Positions 54,049 to 62,778 are shown, numbered from the stretch's first letter. The stretch: 64,000 nucleotides of DNA from an uncultured Helicobacteraceae bacterium (GCA_934668765.1 CAKUOH010000008.1:24905-88904); one strand, 5' to 3'. The notes: generated by a model not told the origin, from the sequence alone. Translations and numbers: made by a program.

Positions 54049-55227
54049 TGGATAAAAATCACATTACAAATATCCCCCAAAATTTTTTTAATCACCCAAA
54101 GATTTTAGCCTCAAAAGCGTTTATCAAAAAAGAGTTTTTGCATATTTTCCGCGATATTCGCACGGTTATGATTTTGGTGCTTATGCCCTTAGTGCAGATT
54201 TTGCTCTTTGGCTTGGCGATAAGTAGCGAGGTGCGCAATGTGCGCTTTGCCCTGCTAGATTTTGCAAATGATTCAAACACGCAAAAAATCATCTCTCACC
54301 TAAGCCAAAATCCGCATTTTATCTTGCAACAAAATCTCATTACGCAAGATTTTGGCAATGTTTTCTCACGCGCATTTAAAAGCGGAGATATTGATTTTTT
54401 GCTGATTTTTCCGCAAGATTTTAGCGCGAATCTATATAGCGGGATTCGCCCCGCGCAAGTGCAGATTATCCTTGATGCAAGTGATGCAAACCGCGCTAGC
54501 ACGATAAGCATTTTTACTAGCAACATTATCCAAAATGCGTTTGCAAACGATATAGCGCGAAGTCCGAATCTTGATTCCGCGCAAAATTTAAGCATTTCCT
54601 CCACAATGCTTTTTAATCCACAAGGCAAATCCGCGCTAAACTTTGTGCCCGGGTTACTTGGGCTTGTGCTAATGCTAATTTGTGCGATGATGACTAGCAT
54701 TTCTATCGTGCGCGAAAAAGAGCAAGGCAGTATGGAAGTGCTTTTGATTTCGCCACTAAAGCCCTCGCTTGTGATTATTTCAAAGCTAATTCCTTACTTT
54801 TTGCTTTCATTTGGGATTTTGGTTTTGACGCTTATTGTGTGCGTGTTTGTGCTTGATTTAGCTATTGTGGGTTCGCTTTCGCTTCTTATTGCGTTTTGTA
54901 TGCTCTATCTTTTTCTCGCGCTTTGCATAGGGCTAATGGTCTCAAACCTCGCAAAAACCCAAATTGTCGCAATGCTTGTGTGTGCGATGCTGTTTATGAT
55001 GCCTGTGATGATGTTTAGCGGTATGATTTTCCCTATGGAATCAATGCCAAAAATCTTGCAATATTTTAGCGACATTATCCCTGCAAAGTGGTTCATAATG
55101 GGCGTAAAAAAAAATAATGATTGAGGGCTTGGGCGTGGGCTACATTTTAAAAGAGAGTGCGATTTTATGTGTTACTTTGGCAATCGTGCTAGGCGTTAGT
55201 CTAAAAACTTACAAGGTAAGATTATGA
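54048..55227 (+). pseudogene. ABC-2 type permease 1 (YbhS-like), frameshifted near the 3' end
   Basis: An ABC-2 permease with one N-terminal and five C-terminal membrane helices (MILVLMPLVQILLFGLAISS, FVPGLLGLVLMLICAMM, VREKEQGSMEVLLISPLKPS). The frame ends at 55124 in VKKNND. With 8 instead of 9 A at 55106-55114 it continues VKKIMIEGLGVGYILKES, then ILCVTLAIVLGVSLKTYK, to TGA 55225-55227, supplying the last membrane helix and overlapping the next ATG. The last helix is thus missing. Confidence 0.8.
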
Positions 55228-56417
55228 ATATACTTGATTTTGTGCGTAGGGCGAAGCGCGATTTAGGATTTTTGATTAAGAAAGAATTTAAGCAATTTTT
55301 TCGCAATAGCTTTTTGCCTAGAATGCTTGTGGGCTTTCCTATAATGGCGATTTTGGTAATCCCTTGGGTGGCAAATATGGAGATAAAAAATGTCAATCTC
55401 TCCGTGCTAGATTTTGATAAATCCACGCTCTCAAATGAGCTAATCACTAAGATTCAAGCAGGAAGTTATTTTAATATTATACACAATGCGACTTCATTTG
55501 AGAGTGCCAAAGAGTGCATTTATCGCGGTGAATGCGACATAATTATCGAAATCCCAAATGACTTTGAAGTAAATGTAATCACTAAATCTCGCGCCTCAAT
55601 CGCGCTGTATGCAAACGCGATAAACTCTACCAAAGGCACACTTGGGGCTGGGCATCTGAGCAATATTATCGCAGAATTTAGCGCGGAGAAGAATGCGAAG
55701 ATTCAAGATTGTCGAGGCGCGGCAAGTGTAAATAGTGCGACTTTTTCAGGTAGCGGTGCAAATCTTGGGAATCTAGAGATTTTAAGCCTTTATGCTTACA
55801 ATCCGCATTTAGATTACAAACTCTATATGATTCCAGCCCTAACAGTTATGGTGCTAACGCTTTTATGCGGGTTTCTCCCCGCATTTAATATCATCGGCGA
55901 AAAGCAAAGTGGCAATATTGAGCAAATCAATGTAAGCCCCCTGCCAAAGTCGCTTTTTATCATCTCAAAAGTCATTCCCTATTGGATTATGGGAATCGTG
56001 GTGGTAAGCCTTTGCTTTTTACTTGCATTTGTCGTCTATGGCTTTGCCTCGCGTGGCGGATATGGTAGCATTTTTGTCTTTGCGCTTGTGTATATTTTAG
56101 TTGTTACAGGGCTTGGGCTAGTCATCTCAAACTACTCAAACACAATGCAACAAGCAATGTTTGTAAGCTACTTTTTTATCCTCATTTTGATTTTGCTAAG
56201 TGGGCTTTTTACCTCCATAAAGTCAATGCCACTTTGGGCGGAAATGCTGACTTTGGCAAACCCTTTGCGCTATTTTATCGAATCGCTACGGGCGATATTT
56301 TTGAAAGGTGATAGTTTGCTAGATTCGGCGTTTTTGTGGAAAGATTTGTGCACACTTTTATGTTTCGCGCTTATCTTTAATCTCTGGGCGATTGTAAGCT
56401 ACAAAAAGCAAAGTTAA
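55224..56417 (+). CDS. ABC-2 type permease 2 (YbhR-like)
   Basis: A 397-residue inner-membrane permease: N-terminal helix (FLPRMLVGFPIMAILVIPWV), a large periplasmic loop with IECRGECDIIIEIPNDFE-type block, then five helices including MIPALTVMVLTLLCGFLPAF and the ABC-2 motif GEKQSGNIEQINVSPLPKS. Intact to the end (YKKQS). With permease 1 and the two ATPases it would export toxic compounds through HlyD and TolC-like proteins. Confidence 0.88.
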   Translation: MNILDFVRRAKRDLGFLIKKEFKQFFRNSFLPRMLVGFPIMAILVIPWVANMEIKNVNLSVLDFDKSTLSNELITKIQAGSYFNIIHNATSFESAKECIYRGECDIIIEIPNDFEVNVITKSRASIALYANAINSTKGTLGAGHLSNIIAEFSAEKNAKIQDCRGAASVNSATFSGSGANLGNLEILSLYAYNPHLDYKLYMIPALTVMVLTLLCGFLPAFNIIGEKQSGNIEQINVSPLPKSLFIISKVIPYWIMGIVVVSLCFLLAFVVYGFASRGGYGSIFVFALVYILVVTGLGLVISNYSNTMQQAMFVSYFFILILILLSGLFTSIKSMPLWAEMLTLANPLRYFIESLRAIFLKGDSLLDSAFLWKDLCTLLCFALIFNLWAIVSYKKQS

Positions 56418-56426
56418 GCGTTATGA

Positions 56427-56432
56427 TATAAT
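56427..56432 (+). promoter_or_regulatory. -10 element before tetR
   Basis: TATGATATAATGTGAG carries a consensus TATAAT 41 bp before the tetR start, so the regulator can be made independently of the damaged operon. Confidence 0.55.
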
Positions 56433-56473
56433 GTGAGATTTTAAAAATGGCGAATCACTAAAAAGGGGCAAAA

Positions 56474-57073
56474 ATGAAAGGTGAAAAATCTACAAAAGAT
56501 AAATCCACCAAAGAGGCGATTTTAGATACTGCGCTAGAGCTATTTGCGCTTCAAGGCTATGACGCCACCTCCACGCGTCAAATCGCCCAAAAATCTGGCG
56601 CGAATCTAAGCGCGATTTCATATCATTTTGGTAGCAAAGAGGGGCTTTATAAGGCGAGTTTTTTGCGCTGCTTTGGCTTTATAGAAACGATTATTGATTC
56701 TGCACCCACTTCGCCTATGGAAAAAATCACGCATTATGCAACAAAAATGAGCGAACTTCACCAAAAAAAGCCCTATATGGGACGAATTTTTATCCAAAAT
56801 ATTATTAACACAAAATCATTTATGCTTGATGATATTGCCAAGCGTCAGGCAAAAATGCGCGACTTTTTCTTTGGGGCGTTGCAAGATGGCGTGAAGCAAG
56901 GGATCTTTAGGGCTGATATAGATATAGCATCAAGCGCGGTGGCGTTGCTAGGGATTGTGAATTTTTACTTTTTTATCCGCAGTGCGAAAGTGTTGCCAAA
57001 AGACTTTGAAAAACTCTCACAAATCTACACTAAAAATGCCCTAGAGATTTTCCTAAATGGCATAAAGGAGTAA
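56474..57073 (+). CDS. TetR/CecR-family transcriptional repressor
   Basis: A 199-residue repressor. The N-terminal helix-turn-helix is complete (ILDTALELFALQGYDATSTR, QIAQKSGANLSAISYHFGSK EGLY core), followed by a ligand domain with MGRIFIQNIINTKSF, as in CecR/AefR-type proteins that control ybhGFSR-like pumps. It closes the efflux operon and probably binds the palindrome at 50106-50121. Ligand unknown. Gene intact. Confidence 0.88.
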   Translation: MKGEKSTKDKSTKEAILDTALELFALQGYDATSTRQIAQKSGANLSAISYHFGSKEGLYKASFLRCFGFIETIIDSAPTSPMEKITHYATKMSELHQKKPYMGRIFIQNIINTKSFMLDDIAKRQAKMRDFFFGALQDGVKQGIFRADIDIASSAVALLGIVNFYFFIRSAKVLPKDFEKLSQIYTKNALEIFLNGIKE

Positions 57074-57127
57074 TAGATTCGTGGGATTTTGGGGCGAATC
57101 TTATGCGTGGCACACATCGAATCTGCT

Positions 57128-57817
57128 TTATGGTTTGCCACGAATAGCGTTTATGATTGTCTGCATTTTAGCAAAATTTTTAATGCCCTGCGATTCAATT
57201 CCGCTTGAAATATCAATAGCGTAGGGATTTAGCGACATTGCGTGGGCTAGATTGTCCGCATTTATCCCACCTGCAAGGAAAAAGCGCATTGCAAAATCGC
57301 GCTTAAAATCTTGCGAATCCAAACCCTGCGAATCGTGTGAATCTAAACCCCGCGAATCTTGTAGTTTTTGCGCCAAAAGATTCCACTCAAACGCCACGCC
57401 ACTCCCTGCATTTGTGCTATCTAGCAAGATAAAATCCGCGCTTGATTCCAATGCCTTTCCCAAAGAATGCGAATCGCGCATTTTTATCGCCTTAATAATG
57501 GGCGTAGCGTTGCCATAATCCCTTTGCAAAGATTCGCGCAACGCGCTAATGTAGGCATTATTTTCATTGCCGTGAAGTTGCACCATATCGATGATTTTAC
57601 TTTGCAGTGCTTCACAAACGCGCTCCACATGGCTATCCACAAACACGCCCACCGCCTTGATTCTTGAATCTAGACGCGCTTTTAGCCTTTTTGCCAAAGC
57701 AAAATCTACAAATCGCCTTGAATTTTCCGCAAACACAAAGCCCACAAAATCGGGCATTAGCGCATTTGCGAACTCAATATCACACTCCCTAAATAACCCA
57801 CAAAATTTGATTTTCAT
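57128..57817 (-). CDS. trpF: Phosphoribosylanthranilate isomerase
   Basis: A 229-residue TIM barrel: KFCGLFRECDIEFA (Cys7), DFVGFVFAENSRR, VGVFVDSH, DMVQLHGNE, LLDSTNAGSGVAFEW and FLAGGINADN. Third step of tryptophan synthesis after TrpD. A tandem 8-residue repeat (GLDSHDSQ / GLDSQDFK) before the FLAGG strand lengthens one loop. ATG overlaps the doc-like stop (ATGA). trpC is 2.3 kb upstream and trpB 7 kb downstream, all same direction. Confidence 0.95.
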   Translation of the reverse strand: MKIKFCGLFRECDIEFANALMPDFVGFVFAENSRRFVDFALAKRLKARLDSRIKAVGVFVDSHVERVCEALQSKIIDMVQLHGNENNAYISALRESLQRDYGNATPIIKAIKMRDSHSLGKALESSADFILLDSTNAGSGVAFEWNLLAQKLQDSRGLDSHDSQGLDSQDFKRDFAMRFFLAGGINADNLAHAMSLNPYAIDISSGIESQGIKNFAKMQTIINAIRGKP

Positions 57818-58095
57818 TGAAAATTTCTCTCAGGCACATTTAGCTTAATAAATGCCTTTGCCAAATAAATCGCAGTGCGTTTATTGCCGTCCAAAAATGG
57901 GTGAAATTTCACACAGCAAAAAACCAAATGCGTGAGTTTATCCAAAAAGCTAGGGTAAAAATCATCGTTTTTGATATGCTCTAGCGCGGATTCTAAGTAG
58001 CCCACGCGCGAAGATTCAAAGCCTTGCAATCCGTCCATTTCTGCCATAATATCGCTATGCAGAGCGATAGTTTCATCAAATGACAAATATTTCAT
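57814..58095 (-). CDS. Doc/Fic-family toxin, probably C-terminally shortened
   Basis: A 93-residue Fic-fold protein with the active loop HPFLDGNKRTAIYLAKAF. Doc toxins (about 125 residues) phosphorylate EF-Tu; the helices that normally follow LNGY are absent here, the protein ending LNVPERNFQ exactly where trpF starts. It overlaps the antitoxin-like gene by 4 bp. It is either a shortened active toxin or a relic trimmed at the junction with trpF. Confidence 0.78.
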   Translation of the reverse strand: MKYLSFDETIALHSDIMAEMDGLQGFESSRVGYLESALEHIKNDDFYPSFLDKLTHLVFCCVKFHPFLDGNKRTAIYLAKAFIKLNVPERNFQ

Positions 58096-58289
58096 TTATC
58101 TTTTAGTCGCTCAAAAACGGCGCGATTGTGTGATTTGCGCAAATCATCTAACATTTCTTTGCGCAATTTTTCAAAATTAGATTCGCCTTTTTTAGAATCT
58201 TGTCGCAAAATCGTAGCATTCGCATTTTTTGCGACTTTTTCAAAATCGCTTAAAAATTCCTCTTTGACATTTTGGATAATTAAAGTCAT
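58092..58289 (-). CDS. Antitoxin-like partner of Doc
   Basis: A 65-residue protein (MTLIIQNVKEEFLSDFEKVA, KGESNFEKLRKEMLDDLRKS) that precedes the Doc-like gene with a 4-bp overlap, the usual antitoxin-toxin order. It has a short N-terminal strand-helix part and a charged C-terminal helix, like small Fic/Doc antitoxins. Family not certain. Confidence 0.65.
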   Translation of the reverse strand: MTLIIQNVKEEFLSDFEKVAKNANATILRQDSKKGESNFEKLRKEMLDDLRKSHNRAVFERLKDK

Positions 58290-58354
58290 TTTGCATTCCT
58301 TTTGTAAAATCTCGGGCGATATTGTAGCAAAATTTAGTTTTATAGATTCGCGCC

Positions 58355-58912
58355 TTATGGCTTTGATTTTAAACTTTTCTTAATCGCCCTTTTATCAAGC
58401 CCCATTTTTGCATAAAAAAGCGCGACAACTTCTTCGCGAGTTTTCACTTCAATCATTTGCTCTTTTTTAAAATCCCATTTATATCCTGCGCCTGTGCCAC
58501 GCTCACCACGATTGTGTAACTTGCTAAAATCAATCTCGCTAATTTTTTCTAACCGCACATAAAGATTATCAGGTGCGACACCGATAAAGCAGATAAAATC
58601 GCAATTTGGCGTGTTTTTGATATGTTCATTTTGAAATTTATCATTCACATCAAGGCTTGAAGTCTTTACCTCCACGCGAATATCGTTGATTTTTATATCC
58701 CAATCGCCTTGGTCGCCGTCTTGATACGCCAAAGAAATATTGCGCTCTTTGCTAAAAATATCGCGCAAAAGCCGTTCGCCAAAACTCCCGCGCTTGTCGA
58801 TTTGTAAGTGGCGAATCCGTGCGTATTTGCTCGTGCTTTTCCATTTTGAAGTCGCATTTACTTCGCGCTCAATCTCGCTAAATACGGCATTTGCAATCTC
58901 TAAAATATCCAT
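58355..58912 (-). CDS. Type II restriction endonuclease candidate (PD-(D/E)XK)
   Basis: A 185-residue protein with a clear nuclease core: RGSFGERLLRDIFSKE (helix with catalytic-side Glu), DGDQGDWDIKINDIRVEVKT (Asp ... E-x-K at about residues 71-84). The C-terminal part has RGERGTGAGYKWDFKK. It follows the HTH-methylase gene with a 1-bp overlap (TAATG), which strongly suggests a type II R-M pair. Recognition site unknown. Confidence 0.75.
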   Translation of the reverse strand: MDILEIANAVFSEIEREVNATSKWKSTSKYARIRHLQIDKRGSFGERLLRDIFSKERNISLAYQDGDQGDWDIKINDIRVEVKTSSLDVNDKFQNEHIKNTPNCDFICFIGVAPDNLYVRLEKISEIDFSKLHNRGERGTGAGYKWDFKKEQMIEVKTREEVVALFYAKMGLDKRAIKKSLKSKP

Positions 58913-60045
58913 TACATTAAGCCCTTATCATAAAATCCCTTTTCAATCAATGCCTTTTCGATTAAAGAAGTGCGGAGATTTAGGCTAGAATTTGTCCCTA
59001 AAAAGCTCACTTGCACCCAATCAACACTTTGCAAAGCCTTTTTTACTCGCTCTTTATCCTTTAAAATCACTATGCCATATCCGCGCCTATGTGGCAAGGA
59101 TTCAAAGTCATAGTAAATTTTCATTTGTGGCTTGCTAGCAGAGTGAAAGCAAGTGCTAGGCAAGTATAAATCGCACTTATACAGCATTGCTTTGTTTCTC
59201 GTGCTTGAACTCGTCCCGCCATCGCTTAGTGAGTAGATTTTGATAAAGTCTTTGCAAGTTTTATGTGCGTTAGATTCAATATTTAGCGTTTTATTGCTAA
59301 GCAATTTTTTATGCGCCCAAATTTGAAAAAGCGTGGCTACCTCAACAGCCTTGCCATTTGGATACACAAAGCTATTTAGCGGGAGTTTTTCGCTATGGAC
59401 TAGCTCATAATCTCTCACGCGCTTTTTTGGGCTTCCCTTGCCATCGCTATCAAAAAGCGGTGGCAAAATAAAGGCGATAAAATCAGCAAATTCACTTGCG
59501 TGGTTGATGAAACGCAGGGCTAAATTCCCGCGCAGTCCAAAGGGTGGATTGCCAAGCACGATATATTTTTGGTGTGAATCTTTTGGGGCAAATCCTAAAA
59601 AATTCTCACACAAAATGCCTTTGTTTTCATACTCTTTTTTGTCCTCCAAATCAATGCCGATTCGCCTGTCTTTTGGCAAAAGATTAAAAAAGCTCAAATC
59701 TCCGCAACTTGGCTCGATGAAAATATAATCATCTGCCTTAATGTTGTGGATTTGCAAAAAGTGTGAAAAGCTCTCAAAGCAGTATTTTGCCACTTCTTTT
59801 TTGGTAAAAAATTCATTATGTGAGCGAAAATCCACCTTTTGCAAGTCGTATTTGTTGCCAAGCAAAAAGTTTAAATCATAGAGATATTCATTTGGGATTT
59901 TTTGCGTGGCTTCCCAACGCTTCAAAGTGCCTGTGTGTAAGAAAAGTTTATCCGCGATTGATTGTAGCGAATGTGATGAGCGAAGTTCGTTATACACGCT
60001 TGTGGCTGTCATATTTTTGGCTAAATTAGTCGCGGTTGCCGTCAT
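58912..60045 (-). CDS. Adenine DNA methyltransferase with N-terminal helix-turn-helix
   Basis: A 377-residue methylase. Residues about 25-55 (SLQSIADKLFLHTGTLKRWE) form a helix-turn-helix, unusual for a methylase and perhaps used for self-regulation. AdoMet motif I is FIEPSCGDLSFF and catalytic motif IV IVLGNPPFGLRGN. Downstream residues (LPLNSFVYPNGKAVEVATLF) are of the specificity type. Partner of the endonuclease gene. The pair lies between trpC and the doc module, inside the old trp operon. Confidence 0.8.
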   Translation of the reverse strand: MTATATNLAKNMTATSVYNELRSSHSLQSIADKLFLHTGTLKRWEATQKIPNEYLYDLNFLLGNKYDLQKVDFRSHNEFFTKKEVAKYCFESFSHFLQIHNIKADDYIFIEPSCGDLSFFNLLPKDRRIGIDLEDKKEYENKGILCENFLGFAPKDSHQKYIVLGNPPFGLRGNLALRFINHASEFADFIAFILPPLFDSDGKGSPKKRVRDYELVHSEKLPLNSFVYPNGKAVEVATLFQIWAHKKLLSNKTLNIESNAHKTCKDFIKIYSLSDGGTSSSTRNKAMLYKCDLYLPSTCFHSASKPQMKIYYDFESLPHRRGYGIVILKDKERVKKALQSVDWVQVSFLGTNSSLNLRTSLIEKALIEKGFYDKGLM

Positions 60046-60094
60046 TGTGTGCCTTATAAAATTTTTGTGAGATTATAGCGCAAAATTTGCGGTT

Positions 60095-61012
60095 TTATTC
60101 AAATCTGCGCAATCGATTTAACGCGTGGGCTTTGTTAGATTCGCGCATTAGCGATTCGCCAATTAGCACGGCATTTATGTCGTGTGATTGCAAAAGGGCT
60201 ATGTCCTCTCTTGTGGCGATTCCTGATTCACTCACAAAGATTCTATCCTTTGAGACAAGCTTTTTTAAGCGAATGCTCGTGCCTAAATCCACTTTAAAGC
60301 TTCGCAAATCGCGGTTATTTACGCCGATAAGTTTCGCGCTTGTTTGGAGTGCATTTTGCAAAGCAGATTCGCTGTGCGATTCTATCAAAACGCTTAATCC
60401 CAAAGACTTTGCAATCTCACAAAACTCCACCATTTGCGACAACTCTAACGCCTCGCTGATAAGCAACACACAATCCGCGCCCAAAACTTTTGCGCCATAA
60501 ATCATATAGTTATCAATGATAAAATCCTTGCGTAGAGTGGGGATTTTCACGGCATTTGTAATCTCACGCAAATAACTATCCGCACCCAAAAAATATTCTG
60601 GCTCGGTTAGGCAAGAAATGCAATCCGCCCCCGCACTCTCGTAATCCTGTGCGATTTGGAGGTGTGGAAAATCTTGCGTGATTATGCCCTTTGAAGGCGA
60701 AGCCTTTTTCACTTCGCAAATAAAGCGCATTGTGGATTTTTCACTAGAATTTACGCTTGAATCCGCATTAGAATCCAACGCCTTTTCAAATGCAAAAGGC
60801 GGTTTGATTGCAAAATCTAGCGAATCTAATGGATTGCCATAACTTGCCTTTGGCAAGTTTCGCAATGACGAATCTGTGCTAGATTCAAGCAATTCACGCT
60901 GTTTTTTATACAGCGATTCTGCCTTATCCCGCATTTTGTGAAAAGATATTTGTGCTTTTTCCCGCTCCACCCGCAACTTCGTAGATTCGACAATCTTGTG
61001 TAAAATACTCAT
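60095..61012 (-). CDS. trpC: Indole-3-glycerol phosphate synthase with repeat-encoded insert
   Basis: A 305-residue TIM barrel (family about 255-270). FICEVKKASPSKG (catalytic Lys), LTEPEYFLG, LRKDFIIDNYMIY, IGVNNRDLRSF and VSESGIATREDI are all present. The extra about 40 residues lie in the N-terminal helical region before FICEVKK: SSTDSSLRNLPKASYGNPLD is translated from a family A repeat (60831-60872) and is followed by a Ser/Asp-rich stretch. Fourth step of tryptophan synthesis. Overlaps trpD by 4 bp. Confidence 0.95.
   Translation of the reverse strand: MSILHKIVESTKLRVEREKAQISFHKMRDKAESLYKKQRELLESSTDSSLRNLPKASYGNPLDSLDFAIKPPFAFEKALDSNADSSVNSSEKSTMRFICEVKKASPSKGIITQDFPHLQIAQDYESAGADCISCLTEPEYFLGADSYLREITNAVKIPTLRKDFIIDNYMIYGAKVLGADCVLLISEALELSQMVEFCEIAKSLGLSVLIESHSESALQNALQTSAKLIGVNNRDLRSFKVDLGTSIRLKKLVSKDRIFVSESGIATREDIALLQSHDINAVLIGESLMRESNKAHALNRLRRFE
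60831..60872. repeat. Family A repeat inside trpC
   Basis: GGATTGCCATAACTTGCC followed by TTTGGCAAGTTTCGCAATGACGAA, without the last bases a hairpin AACTTGCC-TTT-GGCAAGTT between family A ends. The trpC frame stays open. Confidence 0.88.
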
Positions 61013-62022
61013 TGTTTATTACTTTCGCTTATAAATCGCTCTAATTGCGCCAATGCCTTGCCTTTATCTATCAAATCTTCCGCCATTTTCACGCCTTGCG
61101 CTATATCGCTCACTTTATTCGCGACATAGAGCGCAGCTCCCGCGTTTAGACATACAGCTTCGCGCTTTGCACCGCGCTCTTTGCCACTTAAAATTCCTCG
61201 CGTGATTTGGGCATTTTGCGCCGCATCGCCCCCACGAATCTCATCTTTACTACGCATTTGATAGCCAAAATCTTGCGGAGAGATTTCATAATCTCTAAAT
61301 TTCCCCTCTATCACTTCACACACGGCAGTTTTCGCACTCACTGAGATTTCATCAAGATTATCCTTGCCAAAGACTACCATTGCGCGTTTCACGCCCAAAT
61401 TATTCATAACCCGCGCTAGTGGCTTCACAAGGCTTTCATCATACACGCCCATAAGCTCCATATTCGCACCAGCAGGGTTTGAGAGTGGTCCTAAAATATT
61501 AAAAATCGTCCTAATGCCTAGCTCCTTGCGAATGGGTGCGACATAGCGCATAGCGATATGATAATTTTGCGCAAACAAAAAGCAAATGTGAATCTCGCGC
61601 AAAAGCTCCACACTGCGTTCAGGTGGGAGATTGATATTTACGCCAAGTGCTTCAAGCACATCAGCTGCGCCACTTTTAGAGCTTGCCGCACGATTGCCGT
61701 GCTTTGCCACGCTCACCCCCGCACTTGAAACCACAAGAGATGCGGTGGTAGAGATATTAAACGAATTTGCACCATCGCCTCCCGTGCCTACGATTTCAAG
61801 CACATTTTGATTGTGTAGCAACTTCACGCAATGCTCACGCATACTCATCGCGCTACCCGTGATTTCATCAATATTTTCGCCTTTTAGACTTAATGCGGTA
61901 AGATATGAGGACATCTGCACAGGTGTGGCAATGCCTTGCATAATCTCATCCATTACTTCCCGCGCCTCTGCGAAACTCAAATCCTGCTTTTTGCTTAATG
62001 CCAAAATCGCTTCTTTAATCAT
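61009..62022 (-). CDS. trpD: Anthranilate phosphoribosyltransferase
   Basis: A 337-residue enzyme with GTGGDGANSFNISTTASLV (PRPP loop), KHGNRAASSKSGAADVLEAL, and RTIFNILGPLSNPA. Second step of tryptophan synthesis. Not fused to TrpG, which is a separate divergent gene. First gene of the scattered minus-strand trp series; a TATGAT -10 (62056-62061) precedes it. Confidence 0.96.
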   Translation of the reverse strand: MIKEAILALSKKQDLSFAEAREVMDEIMQGIATPVQMSSYLTALSLKGENIDEITGSAMSMREHCVKLLHNQNVLEIVGTGGDGANSFNISTTASLVVSSAGVSVAKHGNRAASSKSGAADVLEALGVNINLPPERSVELLREIHICFLFAQNYHIAMRYVAPIRKELGIRTIFNILGPLSNPAGANMELMGVYDESLVKPLARVMNNLGVKRAMVVFGKDNLDEISVSAKTAVCEVIEGKFRDYEISPQDFGYQMRSKDEIRGGDAAQNAQITRGILSGKERGAKREAVCLNAGAALYVANKVSDIAQGVKMAEDLIDKGKALAQLERFISESNKQ

Positions 62023-62055
62023 AGAGCTGCCTTTGAAAGATTTTTAAGCGCGAAT

Positions 62056-62111
62056 CATAGCGCAATAAGATTTAAAATCTAGCAAATCATAGCCACTAAA
62101 AATGCTATAAT
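62056..62111. promoter_or_regulatory. Divergent trpD / trpG promoters
   Basis: Minus strand: GCGCTATGATTCG gives -10 TATGAT at 62056-62061 for trpD. Plus strand: AATGCTATAATGTCG gives an extended -10 TATAAT at 62106-62111 for trpG, 29 bp before its GTG. No leader peptide with Trp codons or attenuator hairpin is seen. Confidence 0.55.
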
Positions 62112-62140
62112 GTCGCTTTTTAAATCTAAAAGGTGCAAAA

Positions 62141-62770
62141 GTGATACTGCTAATTGATAATTACGACAGCTTTGCCTACAATCTCTATCAGCTATTAGGC
62201 GAATCTTTGGGAGAATCTAACGAATCTAAAATCCGTGTGAATCGCCCAAATCGCCAAGAGATTTGCCAAAAAATCCGCGTGATTCGTAATGATGAGCTAA
62301 CTCTGCGCGAAATTAAATCATTATCGCCCAAACTAATCGTCCTATCTCCCGGACCCGGGAAGCCAGAAAATGCAGGGATTTGCGTGGAGGCGATTAAGCA
62401 TTTTGCGGGGAAAATCCCCATTTTTGGCGTGTGCCTTGGACATCAAGCAATCGCCCTTGCCTTTGGAGCGCAAGTAAGCTATGCCAAAAGCATAATGCAC
62501 GGCAAAACTTCGTGCATTACGCTTGATACAGATTCGCGGCTTTTCAAAGGATTCGCCCACACAACTAGCGTGGCGCGGTATCATTCTCTTGCCATTGTCA
62601 AATCATCCCTGCCAAGCGAACTAAAAGTCATTGCAAAAAGCGAAGATGGCGAGATTATGGCAATCGAGCATAAAAATTTCGCGCTTTTTGGTGTGCAATT
62701 TCATCCCGAATCCGTGATGACAAAGCAAGGCAAAGCAATGATAAAAAATATTTTAAAGACAGTGAAATAA
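62141..62770 (+). CDS. trpG: Anthranilate / aminodeoxychorismate synthase glutaminase subunit
   Basis: A 209-residue class I glutamine amidotransferase: LIDNYDSFAYNLYQLLG, LSPGPGKPENAG, the nucleophile in FGVCLGHQAIALAFG, and the His-Glu pair in GVQFHPESVMT. It supplies ammonia to TrpE or PabB; neither partner is in the window, and the subunit may serve both. GTG start with AAAAGG 8 bp before. Divergent from trpD, so the role is most likely tryptophan synthesis. Confidence 0.92.
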   Translation: MILLIDNYDSFAYNLYQLLGESLGESNESKIRVNRPNRQEICQKIRVIRNDELTLREIKSLSPKLIVLSPGPGKPENAGICVEAIKHFAGKIPIFGVCLGHQAIALAFGAQVSYAKSIMHGKTSCITLDTDSRLFKGFAHTTSVARYHSLAIVKSSLPSELKVIAKSEDGEIMAIEHKNFALFGVQFHPESVMTKQGKAMIKNILKTVK

Positions 62771-62778
62771 AATCAATT

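Noticed and set aside
53221-55114. Frameshifts in the efflux operon as programmed frameshifting
   Set aside because: Three different runs (A7, G5, A9) in adjacent genes, without common slippery motifs or stimulatory hairpins, fit mutation or sequencing error better.
62023-62140. trp attenuator or leader peptide upstream of trpD
   Set aside because: No short frame with Trp codons and no terminator/antiterminator pair could be seen in 118 bp.
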